64,000 bases of DNA from the NCBI RefSeq assembly GCF_024158025.1, contig NZ_JAMZEL010000005.1, positions 386,168 through 450,167 on the forward strand, read 5' to 3'. The stretch comes from Runella salmonicolor (lineage in GTDB: Bacteria > Bacteroidota > Bacteroidia > Cytophagales > Spirosomataceae). The position numbers and the translations under genes were made by a program. Under the pieces are notes generated by a model. The model saw nothing but the letters and a program-made list of their open reading frames with translations. It did no database searches and was not told the origin of the DNA. Positions 26,313-35,263 of this stretch are shown here, in pieces (within the stretch, counting starts at the first letter, position 1; each line of letters opens with the position of its first letter).

Positions 26313-27263
26313 TTATTTACTTATTTTATGGTAAATCGGAAAATAAGTAATCGTATCCACAATTGTTCTCAGAGTATCCTTTAACCCTTTTCTGAAGGCA
26401 GAATCTGGAGAATGAAGTGATTTTCGTAATGAAAATACGGGCGGTATAACAGCTGTATATTGCTTAAGCCTTTCTTTATACCTGCTCAACAACTTAGTCG
26501 CCCCCGAGTCTTTTATCATTTTTTTTACCTCTGTTCCTTCTTCCAGACATTCTTTAAAATTGAAAAACACCAAGGGTTCACTTAGATTAACAACCCATTT
26601 ATTGTCTTTGAAAGTGAGCACGCGTTCGTGTAAATTTTGCAAACCCACATTCCAACCGATATTCTTATAAATGCAACTATTCTCGAAAAGAATGGGGACG
26701 TAATTCAACCAAAGTTGGTCATGATTCATGCCGTTGCATAGGTCCAGATAGGCTCTGTCGGTGAGTCGCTGCTGCCACCACTCCAAAAAACGAAACGTAT
26801 TTTGGCTTTTACGTACGGCAAAAAAACCGTTGTCGTACATTCCAGTATTGAGAAACATTTTCTCATCTCCGTAGGTCGATTTCCCAAACTTGCGGGTCAG
26901 CCGGGGCGTCAGAACAATATCATAAGTGGTTGATTTCTGGAGAATATCGTCAAAATCACCGAAAGTGAACGTGGTTGGGTCAAAATAAATGACGTTTTCA
27001 ATGCCGTTTTGTTGCAAAAAATAACTCGCAAAAAAAGGCTTTGCCGCGGCCACAAGCGCGGGTTTATCGTACCGTTGCTGCATTTCAGGAATCACCTCAA
27101 ACGGTAATTCTCGAAATTGAACCACATCCAACTCACCCGCCGCCACCTCTCCTACCATCCCCACCTTAAACGTCAATTCCTTCGGAAGGCTATCGGCCAA
27201 CGCCTGCGCAAAGGGGTAATGTTCTGCCGTACAAACGGTAAATATTAAAGTCTTGCCAGCCAT
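26313..27263 (-). CDS. GT8-like glycosyltransferase paralogue with altered DxD motif
   Basis: 316 aa, homologous along its length to the next gene upstream (27245-28216). The segment VIYFDPT (Asp95-Pro-Thr97) replaces the DPD of the paralogue, so the second acidic metal ligand is missing. The rest of the fold, including NHDQLWLNYVP and the LHERVL stretch, is kept. The enzyme may therefore be metal-independent, use another residue, or be a non-catalytic partner. Its start overlaps the upstream gene by 19 bases. Confidence 0.7.
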   Translation of the reverse strand: MAGKTLIFTVCTAEHYPFAQALADSLPKELTFKVGMVGEVAAGELDVVQFRELPFEVIPEMQQRYDKPALVAAAKPFFASYFLQQNGIENVIYFDPTTFTFGDFDDILQKSTTYDIVLTPRLTRKFGKSTYGDEKMFLNTGMYDNGFFAVRKSQNTFRFLEWWQQRLTDRAYLDLCNGMNHDQLWLNYVPILFENSCIYKNIGWNVGLQNLHERVLTFKDNKWVVNLSEPLVFFNFKECLEEGTEVKKMIKDSGATKLLSRYKERLKQYTAVIPPVFSLRKSLHSPDSAFRKGLKDTLRTIVDTITYFPIYHKISK

Positions 27264-28216
27264 TTTTCAAACGGTTTTTTCAATAATGCCCTTATGCGTT
27301 GGTACTTGTACAGCGGCTCGGACTTGATGTAATAGCACGGAAACTGCCGATAATACGCATTATGATTACGTAATAATTCGTCGCGATAATAGTCAAACAA
27401 CGGGTTTAAATCGGGTCGTTTTTCAAAGGTAAATCGGTTTTGGTATTTGGAAATAACGGACGGCTTAGCTGGGTCGTAGCCGCTGTAATGAAAAAATACG
27501 ACTGGCTGTCCGTTTACAAAGTGTCCTTTATCTTCGTTTGTAAATGTACGTTCGTGGAGATTCCAGTAGGCTGCATTCCAACCAGGGTGCTTTTCTACGT
27601 GCACATTGTTCCAAAACACGGGCGCAAAGTTGACCCAATGTTGGTCCACAAAAAGGCCGTTACAGAGGTCTATTTTGCACTCGTCAAATAGTTTCTCTTC
27701 CCACCACTTCACAAAATCCAAGGCTTCGGGACTTTTATGAAGGGCTATAAACCCAAGATTATAAACACCCGTGTTGAGGTGATGTAACTCATTGGGCGTG
27801 AGTTGGTCTTCGATAGGCGTAGCCAAATGAGGCGTTAAGACAAAGTCATTTTTTTCGAGCAATGCTTCCAACTCAGCGAGCGGCTGATAAACGATAATAT
27901 CAGGGTCAAAATAAATGACGTTTTTCACCTGAGGAACTTTACCGAAAAAATACCTAAAAAAATAGGGTTTAACGGCCGTATTTAGCTCTGTAATATTATA
28001 GTGCTTACACATTTCATCCAGCCCGTCGATGCCAATACGGTGCAGTTCGAGCAGTTCAAACTCAGGGAGTTTATCTGCCGGAACATTGGCCGTATCCAAA
28101 CGGTCTACCAGCCCAATAACAAAGCGAATATGCGGATTGGTACGCTTTAAAGAATCTCCAAGCGTACGGGCTTGGGCAAGATAATTGATAGAGCAAAGCG
28201 TAAAAGCTAAAGTCAT
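27245..28216 (-). CDS. GT8-like glycosyltransferase
   Basis: 323 aa. The N-terminal LAFTLCSINYLAQARTLGDSL, the metal-binding VIYFDPDIIV (Asp104-Pro-Asp106) and FVDQHWVNFAP suggest a GT-A enzyme of the GT8-like type. Unlike its neighbour the DxD is intact. The two probably arose by duplication. It follows a 72-base gap holding an imperfect hairpin after the GT-C gene. Donor sugar unknown. Confidence 0.75.
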   Translation of the reverse strand: MTLAFTLCSINYLAQARTLGDSLKRTNPHIRFVIGLVDRLDTANVPADKLPEFELLELHRIGIDGLDEMCKHYNITELNTAVKPYFFRYFFGKVPQVKNVIYFDPDIIVYQPLAELEALLEKNDFVLTPHLATPIEDQLTPNELHHLNTGVYNLGFIALHKSPEALDFVKWWEEKLFDECKIDLCNGLFVDQHWVNFAPVFWNNVHVEKHPGWNAAYWNLHERTFTNEDKGHFVNGQPVVFFHYSGYDPAKPSVISKYQNRFTFEKRPDLNPLFDYYRDELLRNHNAYYRQFPCYYIKSEPLYKYQRIRALLKKPFEKWLARL

Positions 28217-28252
28217 TCTTCCTGTGATATACGTTACGGTTCCTGTTCGTCT

Positions 28253-28280
28253 TTCGGCCCCGTCATGAGAGACGGCCGAA
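28253..28280. repeat. Imperfect hairpin before the GT8-like pair
   Basis: TTCGGCC and GGCCGAA arms (28253-28259, 28274-28280) with an inner 3-bp GTC/GAC extension and a two-base bulge. No T-run follows on the minus strand. It could slow transcription or shape the mRNA; significance is unclear. Confidence 0.4.
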
Positions 28281-28288
28281 GGGTAGAG

Positions 28289-30349
28289 CTAATAGTTATA
28301 CAATTGAACCGATGGTTTCTTTAATTTGACCAATACCAATGAACCCGTTCGATAAATGGCCTCGATTTGTGTTTTGGGCAGGTACCTGTCAATAAATTTT
28401 TCATTGTCACTCAATACATAATCGTACGCAAATATCTGACGCGCATTGGGCAATGCCAAATAATCTTTTTCAAAAACAATGTATCTCATTTGCCAATCTT
28501 CTGACATCCGAGGCCGAAGGATGCTCCAGTAGCGGTAAAATCCTACGCTTTGTTCCAACAACATTCCTACCCCTTTTGAGCTTGGCTCAATGCGTTTGGC
28601 AAGCTCCTTAAAATCGTAATAGGTATTGGGATAATCATGGTCGCAGATAAAAAAGTAATGCGCCCGTTCGTATTTAAAAATATGCTCACTTTCCAGCTTA
28701 TAATAATCCAACGCGTTCAGTTTTGTCACAATTTGTTGCCTTTGTCCATAGGGCAAATCCTGCTTTAAAGGATAACAAGGCTCAGGTTTTGCGAAATCAT
28801 AGTAGCTTCCCAGTGCTTCCTGGTACTGATTTTCATTGGCACCAACTGGCACGCAGAGGTGGCGCGGGATGTATCCCAACCAATATTTTGACGCATATCT
28901 AATTGGGAAAAGAGGCTTATTAAAGTTGTCAACAATATAGGGTATTGCGGTCAAAACGAAGAAATAGCCCACAAGAATCCGCCCTCTAGCGGGCCAATTG
29001 GCCACTAAAAGCCCAACCAGTAAGGTTCCCTGCGCAAATACTGGCATGTGGGTTCTTGAGCTCCAAAATTGAAATTTAGCCGAACTGCAAAAAATAACAA
29101 AACCAACCACCGCACAAACCAATATCCCCTTAAATACACCCTGTTTTTTCTGAAAAAGTAGCCAAACTGCGGCGATACAAATGGCAATCAATAGTAAAAG
29201 ATTTCCCGACATATCTTCCTGAATCACAAATTGCGTCCGGTAGTTATCCAGCGACAATTGTGGATTGTTGATATCCTCTCCAATCAGGGCATGAAATTTC
29301 GCCATCACGGCATCTATTTTGGCATTGTAACCCGCGCTGGGAAGGCCTAAATGCAACCCAATATTTTTGGCGACATTGCTCAATGTGCAGGTGAAGCAGT
29401 ATTTCTCAACGGCAATGTTTTCAACAAACAAAGAACTACCAATCTTTGGGCTTAAGATTGACCCAAACAAGCCGTAATTCCGACTAAAAAAAGGGCCGAA
29501 AACCAATAATAACGTTGCTAATGCAATCCCAAACGTTGAGACAGCGGTTTTGAGTCCTTTTTTTCGAAGTACTTGAACCCCAATCCAAAGGCAGTACGGA
29601 AACGCATAAAAGAAAACAGGATATTTAGTAAACCCGCCCAACGCCAAACAGACACTCATCCACCAAACATCCTCCCACCTGAATTCTTGCAGCAGTTTTA
29701 TCCCAAAATACATGAAACAAGTAAAGAAGAACACCGCTACGTAATCATTTTGGGTCGTAGAAGCCTCTAAAATTCCGATGGGTAAGGTAAGCTGTAAAAT
29801 ACTGACCAAGACTTGTACGCCAGGTTTAAGCCCCAATTGTTTGGCAATTGCCCCCACACTAGCGACCGTACCAAGCATAGCCCCCCATTGTACCACATTG
29901 ACAAAATAATCGTGACCGCTCAGCGCCAAAACATGAAGCAGCAAATATTCCGACATAACATTGTGATACAACTGCTGAACATGAATCGTAGGGAAGTGAT
30001 TTACATTGTGGTTTTGTAACCAATACACCACCCGCGTAAGATGATAATTGTTGGAGTCCACATTGTTGGGCGGCGCATAAATGGCCAAAAACAACAACGG
30101 CAGAACAATAAGCACACCGCACAAAATCAACATAATCTGCTCACTGACAGAAAGTTGACCAAACGTCCGTCCCCCTACTATATCATGCGGTCGGTTTCTC
30201 CAAAATAGATAAAGTCCCACGCCCAGCGTCACTAGCCAAAACAAGTACAGGAAAAAGGGCGTCAGTACATTGAACACAGAAAGCAGCTCGGTCGAAACAT
30301 AGACCAAGGCTCCTACACTCACCAAAAACTTGATAAACATTACTCGCAT
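28289..30349 (-). CDS. GT-C family membrane glycosyltransferase
   Basis: 686 aa, with 11-12 membrane segments in the first 470 residues and a soluble C-terminal domain of about 200. The first periplasmic loop carries NNVDSNNYHLTRVVYW, which resembles the acidic loop motif of GT39/ArnT-like enzymes that use polyprenyl-phosphate sugars. A second GT-C gene in the locus (35264-37345) has the same loop form (WDSMTGHLNRV), so they are paralogues. The ATG at 30340 would give a TAATG junction with the upstream GT4 gene and is an equally good start. It would act on the periplasmic face. Confidence 0.7.
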   Translation of the reverse strand: MRVMFIKFLVSVGALVYVSTELLSVFNVLTPFFLYLFWLVTLGVGLYLFWRNRPHDIVGGRTFGQLSVSEQIMLILCGVLIVLPLLFLAIYAPPNNVDSNNYHLTRVVYWLQNHNVNHFPTIHVQQLYHNVMSEYLLLHVLALSGHDYFVNVVQWGAMLGTVASVGAIAKQLGLKPGVQVLVSILQLTLPIGILEASTTQNDYVAVFFFTCFMYFGIKLLQEFRWEDVWWMSVCLALGGFTKYPVFFYAFPYCLWIGVQVLRKKGLKTAVSTFGIALATLLLVFGPFFSRNYGLFGSILSPKIGSSLFVENIAVEKYCFTCTLSNVAKNIGLHLGLPSAGYNAKIDAVMAKFHALIGEDINNPQLSLDNYRTQFVIQEDMSGNLLLLIAICIAAVWLLFQKKQGVFKGILVCAVVGFVIFCSSAKFQFWSSRTHMPVFAQGTLLVGLLVANWPARGRILVGYFFVLTAIPYIVDNFNKPLFPIRYASKYWLGYIPRHLCVPVGANENQYQEALGSYYDFAKPEPCYPLKQDLPYGQRQQIVTKLNALDYYKLESEHIFKYERAHYFFICDHDYPNTYYDFKELAKRIEPSSKGVGMLLEQSVGFYRYWSILRPRMSEDWQMRYIVFEKDYLALPNARQIFAYDYVLSDNEKFIDRYLPKTQIEAIYRTGSLVLVKLKKPSVQLYNY

Positions 30350-31524
30350 AGGCCTTGAATGATATGCACCACTTTTTCTACGCTTTCGTCGGTAGGGTGC
30401 CGTTCTAGGACTTTGCGTTTGGCATTTTGTCCCATTTTTAAGCGCAAGGCATCATTTTCAACCAGTTCGATGATTCGATTGCTCATTGCGACACTGTCTA
30501 GATACGAAACTACAAAACCCGCATCCTCTTCGACCAACTCGGGCGCGCCACCTGCTTTTTCAAAACACACAATCGGTTTTTCGGCCAAAGCAGCCTCCAA
30601 GACCACCAACGGATATGGGTCTTCGCGAGAGGTAAGCGCAAAAACGTCAAATTGGCTTAAATAATGGAACACCTCCGAGGTCAGTCCTACGTGGATAATA
30701 CGTTCTGAAAGCCCCATTCTTTCGGCGTCGAAACGTTGCACTTCGTAGAGTTCAGAATCAACGGGCATTCCCACCCACACAAAATAAACGGGTTTGTTAC
30801 CAAAATGCGTGATGACCTGCTGCGCCACCATCATAAAAATATCATTGCCTTTACGCCACTCAGCATGGCCACAGCCGCCAACCAAAACAGCCTCGGCTGG
30901 CAATCCCATTTTTTGACGGATATTTACTTTTTTTGCTTCTACAATATTCTTAAGAATCAGTGGGGTATCTATAATTTGAAACGTACTGATTTGATTTTCA
31001 GGATACAAATATGTTTTCTGAAAATAAGCCGCCACCGCTCGCGAAACCACAATCAGATGATTGGTACGGCTCATGAGATAAGCCATGTCCTGTGGGTCGC
31101 TGTATTTTTTGATTGACATTTCCAGCTCATGCGCAAAGAGGACAGTGGGCGCCGAAATAAAATCCAACTGCCGATACGCCGCTGCCGCGCCGATGGTATT
31201 GGCAAAAACAAGCCCAAAATCTTGCGCCATAAACAGCTCTTTAAAGCGCCGCCAGCGGCGTTTCAACACTTTCTGTTTTACCCAATTATCCAACGACAGC
31301 AAAGAAAGGAGTTTTTCCACCAAAGGGTTGAAATGAACATCCCCCAATCGAGGTAAACGGGTAGTGGAAACCAACGACCTAAATTCCTCTTCCAACGGCC
31401 CGTCGCTGCAAAGAAGCAGGTGCATAGGCAAATTATGCTGTTTGAGTTGCCGCAACAACTGTAACAATACAATCTGTCCGCCAGCACGATTGGCATCGTG
31501 GCTTATGAAGAGGATTTTTTTCAT
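30340..31524 (-). CDS. GT4-family glycosyltransferase
   Basis: 394 aa from the ATG at 31524, chosen because it forms a TAATG overlap with the stop of the preceding gene; the frame itself reaches 31551. GT-B fold with the N-terminal AGGQIVLLQLLRQL and the donor-site TSREDPYPLVVLEAAL (E-x7-E). It is clearly paralogous to the gene just upstream (31524-32627). Probably cytoplasmic and membrane-associated. Sugar specificity unknown. Confidence 0.9.
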   Translation of the reverse strand: MKKILFISHDANRAGGQIVLLQLLRQLKQHNLPMHLLLCSDGPLEEEFRSLVSTTRLPRLGDVHFNPLVEKLLSLLSLDNWVKQKVLKRRWRRFKELFMAQDFGLVFANTIGAAAAYRQLDFISAPTVLFAHELEMSIKKYSDPQDMAYLMSRTNHLIVVSRAVAAYFQKTYLYPENQISTFQIIDTPLILKNIVEAKKVNIRQKMGLPAEAVLVGGCGHAEWRKGNDIFMMVAQQVITHFGNKPVYFVWVGMPVDSELYEVQRFDAERMGLSERIIHVGLTSEVFHYLSQFDVFALTSREDPYPLVVLEAALAEKPIVCFEKAGGAPELVEEDAGFVVSYLDSVAMSNRIIELVENDALRLKMGQNAKRKVLERHPTDESVEKVVHIIQGLCE

Positions 31525-32627
31525 TAAAATTTCGTCAACAGTTTTTGCCAATTATCCAATTGACGATTTACATCAAACGTTAATGCTCGTTCGCGAAGCA
31601 CATTTTTATCAATAACAATGGACCCGTTCATGATTTTTTGCATGATGTCGGCCAGTTTGGGAATATCAAACGCGGGAGCTACCTCGCCCATTCCGGGCTG
31701 TACAAACTCACTGATTCCGCCCGAATTAAAGCCTACCACTGGTTTTTGTAAATAAGCCGATTCAATCATCACCAACGGGAAAGGGTCCTCGCGAGAGGTG
31801 AGCACAAAACCGTCACAGATGTTGAGATAATCATAATAGTCTTGTCCACCTTTGGCCCCTAAAGCAATAAAATTGAGACCTTCCCTTTTTACCCGTTCTT
31901 CCAAATAATACGAAACCCCGTACTCGCTGCCACTTCCCAGCCACACCAGATACGCATTTTTGGGGAGGTGTTGTAGCAAATCGGGCACCATATCGTAGCC
32001 CTTACGCATACACATCGTACCCGACATCAACCACACGAAAGCATCTGCTGGCAATCCTAGTTCCTGTCGTAAACGAGCCCGGTCTTTTTGAAGATTTATT
32101 TTTTGGGTATCAATAAATGAGTGCAAAAGATGGAGATTGGGAGCGCCCATTTTTTGAAGTTGGTCCACCACAATTTGTGAGCATCCGAGCGTAGTTTGCG
32201 CATAGGTAAGCATTTCTGCAAAAGAATCGGCCCGGAGCGTGTCAAATGTTTCTAGCAATTCATGCACGTGTACCACATAGGGCACCTTCCATTTACGCGC
32301 CAACCGCGCAAACTGCGGCATCGTAATTGTATTGAAATACCATACATCTGGCTTAAACTCTTGGTGAATTCGCTTGATATAACTCTCTTCTGGCGTCAAT
32401 CCAAACACCCGATGATAGACCGCCTCTACCGAATAATAAGGTAAACCACGGTGGAATTTATGAATATAGGTAGCGTCGGCTGGGGAGTTCTTGGCAAACA
32501 GCTCTCCCGCCTGACGCGTATAAACTGCTGTTTTTATATCGCTTCCTGCCAGATGCTTAATCAGATACCAAAGTACCATCTCCGAACCTGTCCGCGCGCC
32601 GGTAGGGGTAAAAAATAAAATTTTCAT
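31524..32627 (-). CDS. GT4-family glycosyltransferase
   Basis: 367 aa GT-B enzyme. The N-terminal TGARTGSEMVLWYLIKHL matches the acceptor-side start of the family, and the C-terminal TSREDPFPLVMIESAY carries the E-x7-E donor motif nearly identical to that of the next gene, so the two are tandem duplicates that have diverged. It starts three bases after the GT2 gene stop, so all three are translationally linked. Confidence 0.9.
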   Translation of the reverse strand: MKILFFTPTGARTGSEMVLWYLIKHLAGSDIKTAVYTRQAGELFAKNSPADATYIHKFHRGLPYYSVEAVYHRVFGLTPEESYIKRIHQEFKPDVWYFNTITMPQFARLARKWKVPYVVHVHELLETFDTLRADSFAEMLTYAQTTLGCSQIVVDQLQKMGAPNLHLLHSFIDTQKINLQKDRARLRQELGLPADAFVWLMSGTMCMRKGYDMVPDLLQHLPKNAYLVWLGSGSEYGVSYYLEERVKREGLNFIALGAKGGQDYYDYLNICDGFVLTSREDPFPLVMIESAYLQKPVVGFNSGGISEFVQPGMGEVAPAFDIPKLADIMQKIMNGSIVIDKNVLRERALTFDVNRQLDNWQKLLTKF

Positions 32628-32630
32628 GCG

Positions 32631-33623
32631 TTAGACATGGCTCTTTGGATCGAGCTTATAAAAATAAGGCTTGTTACGAATGATTTTCCAAAAATAGGTA
32701 GAAAACAGCCAAACTTTACGTGTGAAGTCTTTTTGTTGCTCCAATTCACCAAATGGATTCCGAAACTTACTCGCATTAAGGGCTATTTTCCACCCAAAAT
32801 AGACGGGAATCATCAAATAATAGTTGAGCATAAGACCCAGAAAACGCCCAATGCCGAATTCTTTTCTCACCCAAACCAAGTTTGAAAGTTGAATTTGGGG
32901 ATAAAAACGATTGATAATGGTAATCAGCACTTCTTTCCTTTTGGGATTACTTCCCCACTCATGGTGGATGTAGCCGCAATCTTCAAACACTTTCAGCTTT
33001 CCGACGCGCCCCAGTCGGCAGTTCCACTCCACATCTTCACCGTACAAAAAGAAGTCTTCATCCAATAATCCCGCTTTGTCGACCGCTTCTCGTTTGGCCA
33101 ACAAAAAGGCCGCTGGAATCCAATCCACTTGGTCGGGGTCGTCGTAATGGGTTTCGGGGATTAATTTTTCGAGCAATGTCTTAAAAATTTGCCCAGGCGG
33201 CAACACGTACAGTGTCCGCTTAAATACGGCTAAACTGCGGTAAAAAGGGCGAGGGGTACGGTCCGAAAAAAGCTGAACACCTCCGCAAGCAACGGTCTCT
33301 GGTTGCGCATCTAAGCGCTGCACACAACGCGTAATAGTATCTTCAATAAGCTCAGTATCAGAATTAAGCAACAAGTAATAACGTCCTTTTGAGGCCCGAA
33401 TCCCCGCGTTATTGGCCCTCGAAAATCCCGCATTATAACCCATATTGAGCCATTGAACGCCGCTAAATTCACGCGTTATGATTTCCCCCGCACCGTCTTG
33501 CGAGTCATTGTCGACCACGATAATTTCAAAGCTAACTCCTTTGGTATGCTCATAAATTGAGCGGATACAATCGGTGGTTAATTTGAGGGTTTTATAATGA
33601 ATGATGATAATCGAAACGTCCAT
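32631..33623 (-). CDS. GT2-family glycosyltransferase (rhamnosyltransferase-like)
   Basis: 330 aa. GT-A fold with SIIIIHYKTLKLTTDC at the start, VVDNDSQDG, and LLLNSDTEL as the metal-binding DxD-like loop; FLYGEDVEWNCRLGR supplies the later ED motif. This is the pattern of rhamnosyl- and related transferases in O-antigen loci. It is the first of three tightly spaced transferases. The sugar is not certain. Confidence 0.88.
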   Translation of the reverse strand: MDVSIIIIHYKTLKLTTDCIRSIYEHTKGVSFEIIVVDNDSQDGAGEIITREFSGVQWLNMGYNAGFSRANNAGIRASKGRYYLLLNSDTELIEDTITRCVQRLDAQPETVACGGVQLFSDRTPRPFYRSLAVFKRTLYVLPPGQIFKTLLEKLIPETHYDDPDQVDWIPAAFLLAKREAVDKAGLLDEDFFLYGEDVEWNCRLGRVGKLKVFEDCGYIHHEWGSNPKRKEVLITIINRFYPQIQLSNLVWVRKEFGIGRFLGLMLNYYLMIPVYFGWKIALNASKFRNPFGELEQQKDFTRKVWLFSTYFWKIIRNKPYFYKLDPKSHV

Positions 33624-33629
33624 TCAAAA

Positions 33630-33663
33630 AACATTTATCATTTATCAGCGAACATTTATCATT
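33630..33663. repeat. Short direct repeats in the gap between GT2 and acyltransferase genes
   Basis: AACATTTATCATT occurs at 33630-33642 and 33651-33663 with a 21-base period. Low-complexity intergenic sequence with no visible gene. Confidence 0.5.
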
Positions 33664-33732
33664 GAATATCAGCCATTTTTGGCAATTTGGAAGCCCTCTA
33701 TGCTGAAAGATAATTGTTAAATGATCAATGAA

Positions 33733-34386
33733 TTAATATACTTTATAACTCGGAGTTGGTCTTTTTTCCGCAGGGCTTCCCATATACACCCCCCAAGCTT
33801 CCGTATTTTTTGTAATAGAAGCAGACATTGCCACGAGTGTACCTTCGGCAATGACCGTATAATCGCGAATCGTGGCATTGACCCCAAAAAACGAATACGA
33901 TTCTACTACGCAGTGGCCCGAAAGCACCACATGCGACGTAAAAAATACGTGGTCTTTAATGACTCCGTGGTGGCCAATGTGGTTGCCGCTCCACAGTACG
34001 CAATTATTACCGATTTTGGTGAAAGGTTGAATAGTATTATCCTCTAAAATGAAGCAGTTCTCGCCAATTTCATTGCCAAATAACGTGGCTTTTGAACTAA
34101 TATAACTGATAAACTCGTAGCCTTTGGCTTTGGCATCGAGGTATACTTTTTCGCGGTTTTTGTTCATTTTCCGACCCGTCATGGGGGCAAAAAACTTAAA
34201 CTCCGACGGTGGGAAGAGGGTTTCTACTTCTTCAAAAGCAACAACGGGTAACCCCCAAAACGTGGCTTCCTTTAAATATTCCCGATTGACCGTAAAAGCA
34301 ACTACCTCGTGGTCGGAGTCGTGGGTTAAATAAAAATGCGCCAGTTCCGCCGTGTCAAGCACTCCAAAAATTACAACTTTAGCCAT
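33733..34386 (-). CDS. NeuD-family sugar O-/N-acyltransferase (left-handed beta-helix)
   Basis: 217 aa. An N-terminal PglD/NeuD-like Rossmann part (MAKVVIFGVLDTAELAHFY) is followed by hexapeptide repeats from about 95 to 205 (for example IGENCFILEDN, IGNNCVLWSGN, IKDHVFFTSHVV). The GNHIGHHG stretch has the His residues seen in family members. Such enzymes acetylate amino sugars or sialic-acid-like residues. Together with the aminotransferase and WbqC it suggests an acylated amino sugar in the glycan. Confidence 0.85.
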   Translation of the reverse strand: MAKVVIFGVLDTAELAHFYLTHDSDHEVVAFTVNREYLKEATFWGLPVVAFEEVETLFPPSEFKFFAPMTGRKMNKNREKVYLDAKAKGYEFISYISSKATLFGNEIGENCFILEDNTIQPFTKIGNNCVLWSGNHIGHHGVIKDHVFFTSHVVLSGHCVVESYSFFGVNATIRDYTVIAEGTLVAMSASITKNTEAWGVYMGSPAEKRPTPSYKVY

Positions 34387-34469
34387 TTTTTTATCCTTAA
34401 TTGTCTTTGGTTAAGCATTATGCACCCTGAAATTCTATTTGCAATTAACGTTTAACCAATGACTTTCTT

Positions 34470-35168
34470 CTAAACTAATTCATATTCGTTCAAAAAACCC
34501 TGAATTGTGGTCACGTCATTGAACATCATAATGTCCACAATCGATAGCCAAGGCACAAATTCATTTTTGAATTGGGGATATACAATCGGCTTTGCTTTGA
34601 TAAAGTTTAACCGAATGTGATTTTGCTCAAACACGGTTTTATCGTACAACTCCATACCCCCAATGGGATTAATGTAATGCACCGCTTTCTCTTGCTTACA
34701 AATATCCAAAATTCGTTCTTGCGCCTTCAGATGGGTATTTTGATAGAGACTAGAACTCGGCACAATCTCGGTTTGAATATCGAGATAATCAACCAAAATC
34801 CGAAAACCATCGGCAATCCAGTCGCTCAGTTTTTCGGCATCTAAGTTGATAATTTTTTCGGTGACTGCAAAAGCCGTTGAATAAAACGGCGCCTTTTTAT
34901 AGGCTTGTTCAAGCGTTTTGAGCAGCTTTCCCCGCCATTTGGGATCATTACTCAGGAAAATTTCGTTGATAAGCTTATTTTGGCTGGCCTCTTTGAGGGG
35001 AATCGTAAACAAATACTCCTGACCATTTACCAATATCCGATTCCGGTTAATCCAACCTTTATTGATGTAATTGACATCATCATACAACACAAACTTATCG
35101 ACGCCATTCAGCAGTTGCAGGTACCCAAGGTAAGGCAAAAAATAGGGTTGCATAATGGCAAGGCGCAT
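34470..35168 (-). CDS. WbqC family protein
   Basis: 232 aa. It starts MRLAIMQPYFLPYLGYLQLL, the hallmark of the WbqC family, with the expected DDVNYINKGWINRNRI and INPIGGMELYDK blocks. WbqC proteins occur in many glycan loci next to DegT aminotransferases and are thought to act in the making or transfer of unusual amino sugars; the reaction is not firmly known. It lies downstream of a terminator-like hairpin. Confidence 0.9.
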   Translation of the reverse strand: MRLAIMQPYFLPYLGYLQLLNGVDKFVLYDDVNYINKGWINRNRILVNGQEYLFTIPLKEASQNKLINEIFLSNDPKWRGKLLKTLEQAYKKAPFYSTAFAVTEKIINLDAEKLSDWIADGFRILVDYLDIQTEIVPSSSLYQNTHLKAQERILDICKQEKAVHYINPIGGMELYDKTVFEQNHIRLNFIKAKPIVYPQFKNEFVPWLSIVDIMMFNDVTTIQGFLNEYELV

Positions 35169-35201
35169 AAGATGAGAGATGTTAAGTTTATAATCAATAC
35201 T

Positions 35202-35233
35202 AAAAAAAACCGTTCGTATAAATTATACGAACG
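35202..35233 (-). terminator. Terminator inside the polysaccharide locus
   Basis: Minus strand: 10-bp perfect stem (CGTTCGTATA with its complement, 35211-35233) around a 3-base loop, followed by G and eight T (35202-35210). It stands between the GT-C gene and wbqC. An overlapping palindrome CGAACGTTCG (35228-35237) could form an alternative hairpin. Confidence 0.75.
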
Positions 35234-35263
35234 TTCGGAAAAAGGATATTTATCGAGCCAACG

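Noticed and set aside
33630..33663. Direct repeats as a functional regulatory site
   Set aside because: AT-rich simple repeats in a gap with no promoter element; more likely low-complexity sequence.
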